From: SBAX01 sp964646605
GTDB lineage: Bacteria; Planctomycetota; Phycisphaerae; UBA1845
Length of the DNA stretch: 64,000 bases
Assembly (NCBI GenBank): GCA_964646605.1
Contig: CAZYEX010000137.1
Coordinates: forward strand, 1 to 64,000
Direction: 5' to 3'
This document shows positions 10,248 through 18,190 of the stretch, in pieces. The stretch's first letter is position 1; each line of letters opens with the position of its first letter. The notes beneath the pieces are model-generated. The model was given only the letters and a program-made list of their open reading frames with translations. It was not told the origin of the DNA and did not search any database. Position numbers and translations under genes: made by a program.

Positions 10248-11654
10248 TCATCCGATGGTTTGCGTCACGCGTCGGCACGCGCGGGTCGGCGGCTTCGCCG
10301 TCGTCGAAACGACCTGAAGAGCCAGAAGGCTTGCCGCGAATGCAACCACGGCGACCGCCGGGTCCGCCGTCGAACCCATTGCAACGGATCGAAGTAGCTC
10401 TACGGCGAGGGCCGTAGCGACGGTTACGCCCGCGGCCGTGACCTGGGCGTACCTCGTATTCGAACGGTCCATGACTAACCATACCGTCGCAGCCAGCGTC
10501 GCATAGGTGACACCGACCGACACGAGCCACATTCCCGCCGTCTGCGCGGGTTGCCGCCACAATCCCGCCAGCGGCGGCCAGGCCAGGGCCACGCCGCCCT
10601 CCGCCGAACCCGCCCGCCCCCACGGAAGGCATGCTCCCGCCAGCAGAGCGAGCTGCATGACGATCAACCCCCCCACGATCGGGCGAGGCATGTGCAGCGA
10701 CGGCGCCGCCCGACAACCTTGTGACCCGCCCTGGGCCATGATGAAAACACCCATCCACGCTCCCAGCGCCGCTGCATACCCCCGCAAGAGGATCGTCGCG
10801 GCGTCGAACACGTGCGATTGGGTGAACAACTGCATCAACTCGATCAGCGCCGCCAGACCCACCGCGTTCCGGACGGCCTTGGCGAAGGCACGCACGGGGC
10901 TCAATTCGTGCTCCAGTGCAGCGAGCCCCAGCAGAGCACCCAACACCGCGAACCAAGCCGCGCCGCTCAATTGCTCCATCAAAGGACCGAACGCGGACCC
11001 TTCCTGCGACCAGATTCGAGGACCCACGGGCGCCCACAGGGCGCGACCGAACGCGGTGTGCAGGCCGGCTGTGTCGGTTACGAAATCAAACGGCGCCAGC
11101 CCGTAGGCAAACAAACCCACCATCAACAACGAGCCGAGCGAGGTCCAGGGTGACACGCCGAGCTCGCGTCGCAACTGGGCCTGACCCGCGCAGAGGAACC
11201 GGCCCAGCCCCAACCCCGCGGCCCCGATCAGCGTTCCCAGACCGTTTAGCCATACGTCCGTCCAGGACGACACCCGCGATGCCAGTGCCGTCTGAAGGCA
11301 CTCCATGAGCAGGCTCAGACCGGCCCCGCACAACGTCGCACCTGCGACGGCGCCGAGCCGCCCCGCCCCGCATCGCGCCAGCACCCGTGCGTAAAGGAGT
11401 CCGATGGGGATGTACACCAGGAGGTTGGTCCGCGCGTCCTCCGGCGTCGTACTGCGGACGCGGACTTGCTCCATCAGCGCTCGGAAATCGTCGACCCGCG
11501 GGAGGCCGCGAAAGTCGAAGGGGAGCAGCGAAGCGTAGACCACGCATAGCGTGCATCCGACGCACCACAGCGTGGGGCCGAGACATCCGCCTCTCGCCGA
11601 CGTACGTCCGGCCCAGCAGCGCGGAGTCTTTCCCCCGGAAAACGATTCGACCAA
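10248..11654 (-). CDS. VanZ-like family membrane protein
   Basis: A membrane protein of up to 468 residues. The N-terminal third carries a VanZ-like domain: a first helix ending in SLLPFDF, the motif ARTNLLVYIPIGLLYA at about 95-110, and then a helix with SLLMECLQTALASR and a loop with SSWTDVWLNGLGTLIGA. Several more hydrophobic helices follow, making this longer than single-domain VanZ (about 160 residues). VanZ is associated with teicoplanin resistance in enterococci, but most family members have no known function. The start (TTG at 11654) is uncertain. It converges on the cytochrome gene, with a gap of 9 nt, and shares an upstream region with the divergent oxidoreductase gene at 11879. Confidence 0.75.
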   Translation of the reverse strand: MVESFSGGKTPRCWAGRTSARGGCLGPTLWCVGCTLCVVYASLLPFDFRGLPRVDDFRALMEQVRVRSTTPEDARTNLLVYIPIGLLYARVLARCGAGRLGAVAGATLCGAGLSLLMECLQTALASRVSSWTDVWLNGLGTLIGAAGLGLGRFLCAGQAQLRRELGVSPWTSLGSLLMVGLFAYGLAPFDFVTDTAGLHTAFGRALWAPVGPRIWSQEGSAFGPLMEQLSGAAWFAVLGALLGLAALEHELSPVRAFAKAVRNAVGLAALIELMQLFTQSHVFDAATILLRGYAAALGAWMGVFIMAQGGSQGCRAAPSLHMPRPIVGGLIVMQLALLAGACLPWGRAGSAEGGVALAWPPLAGLWRQPAQTAGMWLVSVGVTYATLAATVWLVMDRSNTRYAQVTAAGVTVATALAVELLRSVAMGSTADPAVAVVAFAASLLALQVVSTTAKPPTRACRRVTQTIG

Positions 11655-11878
11655 AGCTCCCTTCCCCTCCCGTCGCCGGCAGACGGGGCCCTGACCTCGC
11701 GGCGCGTCCCGCAGGGGCCCCCCTTCGCTGCGGCGATGCCGATTCTAGGCCGCGACGGTGACTCAAATCCCCAACCCGCGAGTCGTCATGAAGACATGGT
11801 TCCGATAGAATCCGCTTTTTCGCACGATGGCGTGATTTCGGTGCGTAGGACGCGGCGAAAGAGAAAAGGACGGTAAAC

Positions 11879-12904
11879 GTGAAGGCGGCTTTCATCCGCG
11901 GATTCGGCGGACCCGAGGTCTTTCGATACGACGATCTTCCCGACCCCAAGCCCGGACCGGGCGAACTGATCGTCCGTGTCCAGGCCTGCGGGGTCAACCG
12001 CTATGACCTGTATTTGCGGATGGGCGCCGTCCATACCGACGTGCAATTCCCCCACGTTCTGGGCGCGGACGTCACCGGTGTGATCGCCGCGCTGGGGCCG
12101 GATGTATCCGGCTGGCGGGAGGGCGACCAGGTGATCGTCGCACCGGGGTATCCCATCGACCCCGCGGACTGGTCCGTCCGTCCGGAGAACATGGCCCCGA
12201 GCTTCGAAGTCACGGGCACGCACGGTTGGGGCGGCAACGCGCAGTTCATCCGCGTCCCGGCGCGCTTCGTGCTCAAGGATGAAAGCGGACTCCCTCCCGA
12301 ACAATCGGCGGCCATGCCGTTGGTGCTCATGACCGCGGTACACGCCGTGCAGACTTTGGGTGAAGTTCGCGAAGGGACCCGCGTTCTCGTCCAAGCCGGG
12401 GCCTCGGGAAGCGGGAACGCCTGCGTGCAGGTGGCGCGAGCGCTGGGAGCGCGCCTGGCCGCGACCGTCGGTTCACCCGCCAAGGTCGAAACCGCAAAAC
12501 TCGCCGGCGCGGAGCTGGTCATCAACTATAATCAGGAGAACTTCGTCGACAAACTCCTCGATTGGACCGACGGCGTAGGCGTGGACGTGGTCATCGACAA
12601 CGTGGGAGCGAGCGTGTTCGAGGATAACCTGCGGGCCCTTCGCGTGGGCGGGATTTTCGTGAATTTCGGGCTCGTCGGCGGAATGAAAACCACGCTCAAC
12701 ATCCGCGAACTTTTCTTCCGTCAACACCAACTCCGCGGCTCGTTCATGGGCAGCATGGACGAGCTTCGCCGCGGCTTGGGCTTCCTCGCCGAAGGAAAGG
12801 TCAAGGCCGTCGTCGATCGGACCTATCCGCTCCAGGACGTGGGCGAAGCGCACCGCTACATCGACTCCCGCGCCGTTCGCGGCAAGGTCGTTCTGATTCC
12901 GTAG
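11879..12904 (+). CDS. Zinc-type alcohol dehydrogenase-like / quinone oxidoreductase (MDR)
   Basis: A 341-residue medium-chain dehydrogenase/reductase. The N-terminal GroES-like domain opens with MKAAFIRGFGGPEVF and includes VQACGVNRYDLYLRMG and the conserved LGADVTGVI. The Rossmann domain carries VLVQAGASGSGNACVQVARALGA, the nucleotide-binding region of quinone oxidoreductase-type MDRs, and GVDVVIDNVGA. The catalytic-zinc ligands of true alcohol dehydrogenases are not all visible, so an NADPH-dependent quinone/enone reductase is as likely. The GTG start has AAAGGA 8 nt upstream. It is monocistronic and ends against a fold-back element that separates it from convergent selD. Confidence 0.85.
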   Translation: MKAAFIRGFGGPEVFRYDDLPDPKPGPGELIVRVQACGVNRYDLYLRMGAVHTDVQFPHVLGADVTGVIAALGPDVSGWREGDQVIVAPGYPIDPADWSVRPENMAPSFEVTGTHGWGGNAQFIRVPARFVLKDESGLPPEQSAAMPLVLMTAVHAVQTLGEVREGTRVLVQAGASGSGNACVQVARALGARLAATVGSPAKVETAKLAGAELVINYNQENFVDKLLDWTDGVGVDVVIDNVGASVFEDNLRALRVGGIFVNFGLVGGMKTTLNIRELFFRQHQLRGSFMGSMDELRRGLGFLAEGKVKAVVDRTYPLQDVGEAHRYIDSRAVRGKVVLIP

Positions 12905-12908
12905 CGCC

Positions 12909-13018
12909 CCGTTGAAAAACGATCATGCCGTGCCTCGTGGGCGGCGCGGGCTGCATTCTGCGCCACCCACAAGGGGTGGCGCTACATCAAGACAAGCAGC
13001 CGTGGTGTTTTTCAACGG
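12909..13018. repeat. Fold-back element / bidirectional terminator between convergent genes
   Basis: CCGTTGAAAAAC (12909-12920) and GTTTTTCAACGG (13007-13018) are perfect 12-bp inverted arms. Nested inside is a 9-bp stem GCGCCACCC/GGGTGGCGC (12960-12968 and 12974-12982). The element fills the whole gap between the oxidoreductase and selD stop codons. The A5/T5 runs in the arms could serve terminators in both directions; a small non-autonomous mobile element is an alternative. Confidence 0.6.
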
Positions 13019-13022
13019 CCTC

Positions 13023-14069
13023 CTACAGGAGGACAACGCTGTGGGGCGTGGGCGCGGCGGCGCGGCCGATCACGGCGGCGGTGCGGGTGTTCCGCTTGCG
13101 TAATGCGGCGACGAGGGCGTCGGCGCGGTCGGGAGCTACGGCCAAGAGCAGCCCGCCGGAGGTCTGAGCGTCGGCCAGCACGTTGATAAGTGTCGGATCG
13201 ACGGTCCCTCCCGAGAACCGATCGCCAAGGTACTCGAGGTTGGATTGATGAGCGCGGGTGACGACCCCGGCCCCAGCGAGTTCGAGCGCCCGTGCCAGCA
13301 GGGGCACGGACTCGGCGCGGATTTCGACGCTGACTCCGCTCGCCGACGCCATCTCGAAGGCGTGGCCGACCAGACCAAATCCGGTGATATCCGTAGCGGC
13401 ATGGACGCCGACCTCGATGGCAGCTTCGGCGGCGGCGCGGTTGAGGTCGGCCATCACCTCGATCGCTTCGGTAAGATCATCCTCGCCGATCATTCCCTTC
13501 TTCGCCGCCGTGGTGAGAATGCCGCTGCCGATCGGTTTGGTCAGCACCAGGACGTCGCCGACTTTCGCTCCGCCGTTGGTCAGGATGCGATCCGGATGGA
13601 CCACCCCGGTGACGGCCAGTCCGAACTTGATCTCGCTGTCTCGCACGCTGTGCCCACCCGCGACCACTGCGCCGGCGGCGGCCACGCGCTCCGCGCCGCC
13701 GCGGAGGATTTCGCCCAGAATCTCGATCGGCAGATCCTCGTCCGGGAATCCCACGATATTGAGAACGGTCAGCGGCCGCCCGCCCATCGCATACACGTCG
13801 GAAAGACTGTTGGCCGCGGCGATCCGCCCGAACTGGTAGGGGTCGTCCACGAGCGGTGGGAAGAAATCGACGGTGAGCACGAGGGCGGTGGCGTCGTCGA
13901 GCTTGTAGACGCCCGCGTCGTCGAAATGATCCGTGCCCACCAGCAGGTTCGGGTCGGTGGGTCGAGGTAGATTGCGCACGACCTGCGCCAGGGCCCCCAT
14001 AGGGAGCTTGCCCGCTCAACCCGCGCAGCTTGCGTAATCGGTCAACCGAATTTTGCGTGACGGCGTCAT
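13023..14069 (-). CDS. selD: Selenide, water dikinase, selenocysteine-containing
   Basis: Makes selenophosphate from selenide and ATP, the selenium donor for Sec-tRNA and for selenouridine. The PurM-like fold is clear: VLTVDFFPPLVDDPYQFGRI, ANSLSDVYAMGG, VVAGGHSV, and LTKPIGSGILTTA. An ATG at 14000 would give a protein lacking the catalytic N-terminus. Reading upstream in the same frame through one TGA (14016-14018) restores it: start ATG 14069, then RKIRLTDYASCAG-Sec-AGKLP. The TGA falls exactly at the catalytic Cys/Sec position, with the essential Lys three residues later (Sec18, Lys21). The full length is then 348 residues, normal for SelD. A GC-rich stem-loop immediately after the TGA (about 13991-14013) could be the bacterial SECIS. 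The gene is monocistronic and convergent with 11879-12904. Confidence 0.92.
13991..14018 (-). promoter_or_regulatory. Recoded TGA (Sec) and candidate SECIS stem-loop in selD
   Basis: The TGA at 14016-14018 is followed on the minus strand by GCGGGCAAGCTCCCTATGGG and then GGCCC. This can pair GGGC with GCCC and CTCCC with GGGGG around a small TAT loop, within 25 nt of the TGA, where bacterial SECIS elements lie. The recoding is well supported by the protein; the exact RNA fold is a guess. Confidence 0.6.
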
Positions 14070-14229
14070 GGCATTCGGAGTTTCATTATCCCGCAGGGTC
14101 CGTTGAACGAACCTGCCGCGGTGGTGGGATGGTATTCGGGGCAACGGGACGGGCAAGGCCCCAGCTTCCCGGTGCGGGGTCGAGGCACCTTGCATCCCGA
14201 AAATAGGGTCGATTTTGAGCGCAACGGGC

Positions 14230-14258
14230 TTGAAACATCGGACGTTTGGGGGTATGCT
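14230..14258 (+). promoter_or_regulatory. Predicted sigma-70 promoter of the secreted protease
   Basis: TTGAAA (14230-14235), a 17-bp spacer, then TATGCT (14253-14258). Transcription would start near 14266, leaving about 60 nt of leader that contains a 19-bp palindrome before the start codon at 14328. Confidence 0.5.
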
Positions 14259-14282
14259 AGGGTAGCCCCGCCGGTGGAAAGT

Positions 14283-14301
14283 GCGTTTCAGTCTGAAACG
14301 C
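14283..14301 (+). promoter_or_regulatory. 19-bp palindrome in the leader of the protease gene (operator candidate)
   Basis: GCGTTTCAGTCTGAAACGC is a perfect odd palindrome with 9-bp arms around a central T. It lies about +18 to +36 from the predicted start of transcription and 27 nt before the start codon. It could be a dimeric repressor site or an mRNA hairpin near the ribosome-binding region. No adjacent regulator gene identifies the protein that would bind it. Confidence 0.5.
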
Positions 14302-14327
14302 GCGGAAGTTGGGGGAGTCGAAAGCGA

Positions 14328-16925
14328 ATGAACGAACAGGGGTGGAACGTGTTGCGCGCGTGGCGGGTTTGGCTGGGCGTCGTCGTCGGATGCTCGGCGT
14401 TGTCGGTCCGGGCGGAACCGACGGATCCACCTTGGCGTCCGCTGGCTGAGGCACCGCTCCGCGCCCCAGGCATGCGCTTGGGCGTACGGGCCACCCGTTA
14501 TCAAATCTGGCAGTTGGACCGGGAAGGGTTCGCGGCCCAGCTTTCCCGAATCCCGGCGGAGGGCGTGGCGGCGCTCGCCGATGAGGCGACGATCGCCGTG
14601 CCGATGCCCGACGGCCAGACCGCGCGATTCGTCCTCGAAGAATCGCCGATCATGGAGCCTCCGCTGGCCGCGAAGTACCCCGAAATCCGCACCTTCCGCG
14701 GTCGCGGGATCGACGACCCGGCGGCTAGCCTTCGATGCGACTGGACCCCGGCCGGGTTTCACGCCCAGATTCGCTCGCCGTCCGGGAGCGTATACGTGGA
14801 CCCGCTATGGCTCGGCGATTCGACCATTCACGCCAGTTACCGGCGCGAGGACGTCTTACGGCGCGAAAACGGTTTTGAGTGTCTGACTCCCGCGGACGAT
14901 GAGTTCGCGGGCGGTGTGGCAGGGGTTGTCGCCGCGGGTCAGTCGGACGGCATGTTGCGGACCTATCGCCTGGCGTGCGCGGCGACCGCGGAATACACGC
15001 AGTATCACGGCGGGACCGTGGTCGCGGGACTCGCCGCCGTCGTGACCGCCGTCAACCGCGTGACCGAGGTCTATGAAGCCGACCTCGGCGTGCGACTGGT
15101 CCTGGTCGCCAACAACGACCTCATTATTTACACCAACGCGGCGACGGATCCCTACTCCAACGGCAACGTGTCCACCATGTTGAGCCAGAACCAATCCAAC
15201 CTGACCACCGTCATCGGCAGCGCCAACTACGACGTGGGACATGTGTTTGGCACGGGCGGCGGGGGCATCGCCGGGCTACGCGTGGTGTGCCGCTCCGGGC
15301 AAAAGGCGCAGGGCGTCACGGCCCTGAACGATCCGATCGGCGACCCGTTCTACATCGACTACGTGGCCCACGAGATGGGTCACCAGTTCGGCGGCAACCA
15401 TAGCTTCAACGGCACGCGAGGAAGTTGCGGCGGCAATCGCAACGGCTCGACGGCCTACGAACCCGGCAGCGGTTCGACGGTCATGTCCTATGCCGGAATC
15501 TGCGGGCAAGACAATCTCCAGCCCAACAGCGACGCCTACTTCCACTCCGTCAACCTCGACGAGATGTTCAGCAACATCACCACCGGTCTGGGAAGCCCCT
15601 GCCCGGTAGTGACGGCGACGGGAAACCAGCCGCCCGCGGTCGATGCGGGGGCGGATTACGTCATCCCGGCCGCGACTCCCTTTGCGTTGACCGCGGTTGG
15701 GGACGATCCCGATGGGGACACGCTGACGTACTGCTGGGAACAGCGCGATCTGGGACCGGCGGTGGTGCTCTCCGCCGCCGACGACGGGCAGATTCCGCTG
15801 CTACGCTCCTTCAACCCCACGCCCGATCCCACTCGCTCGTTCCCGCGCTTGACGAATCTGTTGAACAACACCGCGAGCCCCGGCGAAAGGCTCCCCATGG
15901 TGGATCGCCTGATGGAATTCCGCGTGACGGGGCGAGACAACGTATCGGGGGGCGGCGCCTTGGGATGGGACGACCTGGTCTTGACCGTGGAAGGCGGGGC
16001 CGGACCGTTTCTGGTCACCTTCCCCAACGCCGCGGCGATTCTCTCCGGACAGCAAACCGTCACTTGGAACGTAGCCAACACCGACCTCCCGCCGGTCTCG
16101 ACGGCCACGGTCCGGATTCTGCTCTCCACGGACGGGGGGGTGACATTTCCTGTCACCCTGGCCTCCGATACGGCCAACGACGGTTCGCATGCCGTATTCC
16201 TACCCAGTCTCTCGACCTCCACGGCGCGGATGAAGGTGGAGGCGGCCAACAGCGTCTACTTCGACATTTCCAACGCGAATTTCACCATCCTGCCATGCTC
16301 TGGCATTGCGGTCGTCGCCGCCCAGGCCGATCCGCAGCAGGTTTCCAAGGTCCGCTATCTCTCCTTTGTACCCGGCAACGCAGGGGGGCAAACCGCGATT
16401 CGCGTGAAGTTGACGGACCTTCCCCCGCCGTTCGCGGCGTTCAACGGTCAGGACCGCTGGGTGGGTCCTCCGCAGACCATTCCCGAGGGAACGACTCCGC
16501 CCACGGACTTCACCTTCGCGGAGCTGCAGTGCGAGCCGTACGATCAGGATTGGGGATCGATCCCCCTGCTGCACGTCTTCGGCGTGGATGTTATCCCTGG
16601 TGGGGCATACGACGTTCAGGTCGTCTCTTGTGATCCCGGCGTCGAAGGGAACTTCTCCGAGCCGCTGGCCATCTCGACGGGTCGATGGGGCGATCTCGCG
16701 GAACCGTTCGATCCGCCCGCGCTAGGCGTCCAACCTGACGCCCTGGACATCGTAGGCGTGGTGGACAAGTTCAAGAACTTCGACGGTGCATTGATCACGG
16801 CCCGGACCGACGTACATCCCGACCCGCCCGATCAGAACGTGGACGCCTTGGACATCTCCTCGATCGTCGACGCCTTCAAGGGGGTCGCGTATCCCTTCCC
16901 GGGTCCGATCGATTGCCCGCCGTAA
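14328..16925 (+). CDS. Secreted reprolysin-like zinc metalloprotease with dockerin-like C-terminus
   Basis: An exported protease of 865 residues. The start at 14328 has GGGGGAG upstream and opens a signal peptide (RAWRVWLGVVVGCSALSVRAEP). A pro-domain-like N-terminal third is followed by a metzincin catalytic domain: HEMGHQFGGNH at 348-358 gives the zinc ligands His348, His352 and His358 and the catalytic Glu349, and VMSYAGICG is the Met-turn. This is the reprolysin (M12B-like) pattern. β-rich domains follow, including a stretch around residues 570-640 with VTWNVANTDLPPVS that resembles Ig-like repeats. The last ~200 residues match the C-terminus of the protein at 3737-6883, ending in two dockerin-like helices (PDALDIVGVVDKFKN, VDALDISSIVDAFKG). 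It probably acts outside the cell; the substrate is unknown. Confidence 0.85.
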   Translation: MNEQGWNVLRAWRVWLGVVVGCSALSVRAEPTDPPWRPLAEAPLRAPGMRLGVRATRYQIWQLDREGFAAQLSRIPAEGVAALADEATIAVPMPDGQTARFVLEESPIMEPPLAAKYPEIRTFRGRGIDDPAASLRCDWTPAGFHAQIRSPSGSVYVDPLWLGDSTIHASYRREDVLRRENGFECLTPADDEFAGGVAGVVAAGQSDGMLRTYRLACAATAEYTQYHGGTVVAGLAAVVTAVNRVTEVYEADLGVRLVLVANNDLIIYTNAATDPYSNGNVSTMLSQNQSNLTTVIGSANYDVGHVFGTGGGGIAGLRVVCRSGQKAQGVTALNDPIGDPFYIDYVAHEMGHQFGGNHSFNGTRGSCGGNRNGSTAYEPGSGSTVMSYAGICGQDNLQPNSDAYFHSVNLDEMFSNITTGLGSPCPVVTATGNQPPAVDAGADYVIPAATPFALTAVGDDPDGDTLTYCWEQRDLGPAVVLSAADDGQIPLLRSFNPTPDPTRSFPRLTNLLNNTASPGERLPMVDRLMEFRVTGRDNVSGGGALGWDDLVLTVEGGAGPFLVTFPNAAAILSGQQTVTWNVANTDLPPVSTATVRILLSTDGGVTFPVTLASDTANDGSHAVFLPSLSTSTARMKVEAANSVYFDISNANFTILPCSGIAVVAAQADPQQVSKVRYLSFVPGNAGGQTAIRVKLTDLPPPFAAFNGQDRWVGPPQTIPEGTTPPTDFTFAELQCEPYDQDWGSIPLLHVFGVDVIPGGAYDVQVVSCDPGVEGNFSEPLAISTGRWGDLAEPFDPPALGVQPDALDIVGVVDKFKNFDGALITARTDVHPDPPDQNVDALDISSIVDAFKGVAYPFPGPIDCPP

Positions 16926-16927
16926 CG

Positions 16928-16948
16928 GGTCTCGACGTTCAGGAGACC
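16928..16948. repeat. Small hairpin after the protease gene
   Basis: GGTCTC-GACGTTCAG-GAGACC, 3 nt after the stop codon and 4 nt before the left direct repeat of the restriction-modification island. There is no T tract. It may end the protease transcript. Confidence 0.4.
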
Positions 16949-17121
16949 ACCCCGAGCGAGCGCAGGAAACGGAAATCGAAGATGCCCGTGTTGTGCCCGT
17001 CGGACCAGTCGAGCTGGATGGCGTAGTGTCCGACGAGCTTGGCGTTGACCACGCGGACGCCGGTGGGGTCGGCCTTGAGAATCCTCAGCGGGTTGGCCCC
17101 TTGGTGTTCGCGCTCCGTGCG
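16939..17121 (-). pseudogene. 3'-terminal fragment of a DUF971 gene (duplicate)
   Basis: Read leftwards this encodes RTEREHQGANPLRIL onwards to FDFRFLRSL, the last ~58 residues of the DUF971 protein at 19843-20250. Only five of 169 bases differ. Upstream of the shared part the frame runs into unrelated sequence, so the 5' half, including the CxxC of the intact gene, is missing. It is the partial copy left at the far side of the restriction-modification island; the intact copy is on the near side. Confidence 0.85.
16953..17121. repeat. Left 169-bp direct repeat flanking the R-M island
   Basis: Matches 19887-20055 at about 164 of 169 positions in the same orientation (offset 2934 bp). Differences are at five sites, among them C/T in GATGCC[C/T]GTG and T/A in GTAG[T/A]GTCC. 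The two copies bracket 2765 bp that hold only the restriction endonuclease, the methyltransferase and their control regions. Confidence 0.9.
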
Positions 17122-17136
17122 GGCGGCAAACGGGGG

Positions 17137-17158
17137 GGCGCCCTCAATTGAGGGGGCG
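17137..17158 (-). terminator. Palindromic hairpin downstream of the endonuclease gene
   Basis: CCCTCAATTGAGGG (17141-17154) is a perfect palindrome, extended by GC flanks (CGCCC against GGGCG with a bulge). It lies about 80 nt beyond the endonuclease stop codon on the transcript, just inside the left repeat. No T run follows, so termination is only plausible. Confidence 0.4.
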
Positions 17159-17233
17159 ATTATTCGATCCGTGGGGAGCGGGCGGAAGGCCGAGCAGGCG
17201 ACCTTCAGAGATTGATAGTTTGGGCGTGCAGTC

Positions 17234-18187
17234 TCAGAGTGAGCAGAGCCAACGAGTGATCGACGCAATCTGATTGTCATCCGTAAGGTTTGCGGCGTTC
17301 TCCAGGGTCCCTTTCTTGAGCATCTTCCATATCTCGACGGCCATTTTTTCCTCAATCGCCGCGCCGACGAAGAACGTGTGCGGGCGTAGCTTGTGCTTGG
17401 CGAAGGCGTCGCGGATTCGTGTCAACGCCGTCCCCGCTGTTTTCCAATGCTCGTCCGCTCCGGCGGGGTCGATGCCGCCTTTGAGTTCGCCTAACGCCAT
17501 GTAGGAGGCGGGAGTCCGATAGGTGTCCTTTGACAGATCCTCGGGGGCAGAGTCGAGAAGACATAAGTCTACGTTGTTCCGGAAAAGCGGTACCGTGAGG
17601 TTGATGAGTAAAGTACGCGACCCCGCGCTATTTTTCCAAGCCAGGCCGCGCGTATGGAGTTCAATGTCGGCGTCGTCCTCCGGCATCGCCGTCCACTGGG
17701 TCGCATCGGAAGGAAGCCAGCGACAAGCCTGTCCGCCCAACCTCAGATTCGCAATGACCGAGCGGATGAGTTTGCATTGCGCCATGAAACCGCCCACGTT
17801 TCGCATGGAACCGCCCAACGTGTCACCTCGAGTCAGAAGGAAGCGGAAGACCAGCTCCTCAACGAAATTGGCTCCGGCGGGTTCGAGGAAATTCCGGATC
17901 AAACGGGCAACCGCTTCTTGCTTGTCAGCATCCTGCAGGTGGTTTGCGGCCTTATCAGAGACGCCGGCGGCAGTAAGCAGACCGGGTTGAATCTCTGTGA
18001 TCCGAACGAGGTCTCCGGGAGTTTTCGCGTGCGACGCGGCGGACTTCAATGCCCGGGCCTCAGCGACATATGGCGTAGCTCTTCGATTTTTTTCTAGCGC
18101 AAGAGCAACGAAACCAGCTCGGACTGCTTCGTAAGTCGTTTCCAGATCGCGACTCGATCTGACGTGTTCCTGGTAGGGAGTTTTCAT
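17234..18187 (-). CDS. Type II restriction endonuclease, AvaI/BsoBI family
   Basis: A 317-residue type IIP endonuclease. The region ARLIRNFLEPAGANFVEELV through GGSMRNVGGFMAQ and the block ALGELKGGIDPAGADEHWKT are what I recognise from the AvaI/BsoBI family, which cuts CYCGRG. Catalytic candidates are Asp207 (NNVDL), Glu234 and Lys236 (ELK), and His247 (DEHW). Their spacing follows the D...ExK...H set described for BsoBI to within one residue. The length is also normal for that family (about 315-325). The gene is second in an operon, 3 nt after the methyltransferase stop, so modification is expressed first. Nothing suggests inactivation. The CYCGRG specificity is inferred from family resemblance, not shown. 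Confidence 0.85.
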   Translation of the reverse strand: MKTPYQEHVRSSRDLETTYEAVRAGFVALALEKNRRATPYVAEARALKSAASHAKTPGDLVRITEIQPGLLTAAGVSDKAANHLQDADKQEAVARLIRNFLEPAGANFVEELVFRFLLTRGDTLGGSMRNVGGFMAQCKLIRSVIANLRLGGQACRWLPSDATQWTAMPEDDADIELHTRGLAWKNSAGSRTLLINLTVPLFRNNVDLCLLDSAPEDLSKDTYRTPASYMALGELKGGIDPAGADEHWKTAGTALTRIRDAFAKHKLRPHTFFVGAAIEEKMAVEIWKMLKKGTLENAANLTDDNQIASITRWLCSL

Positions 18188-18190
18188 CGT

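Noticed and set aside
11086..11997. A 303-residue minus-strand frame overlapping VanZ and the oxidoreductase start
   Set aside because: It spans a divergent promoter region, overlaps two recognisable genes, and is highly Arg-rich with no motif.
16928..17233. A separate small gene between the protease and the endonuclease
   Set aside because: The only sizeable frame is the duplicated DUF971 3' end; the rest of it has no homology and lacks a start with a ribosome site.
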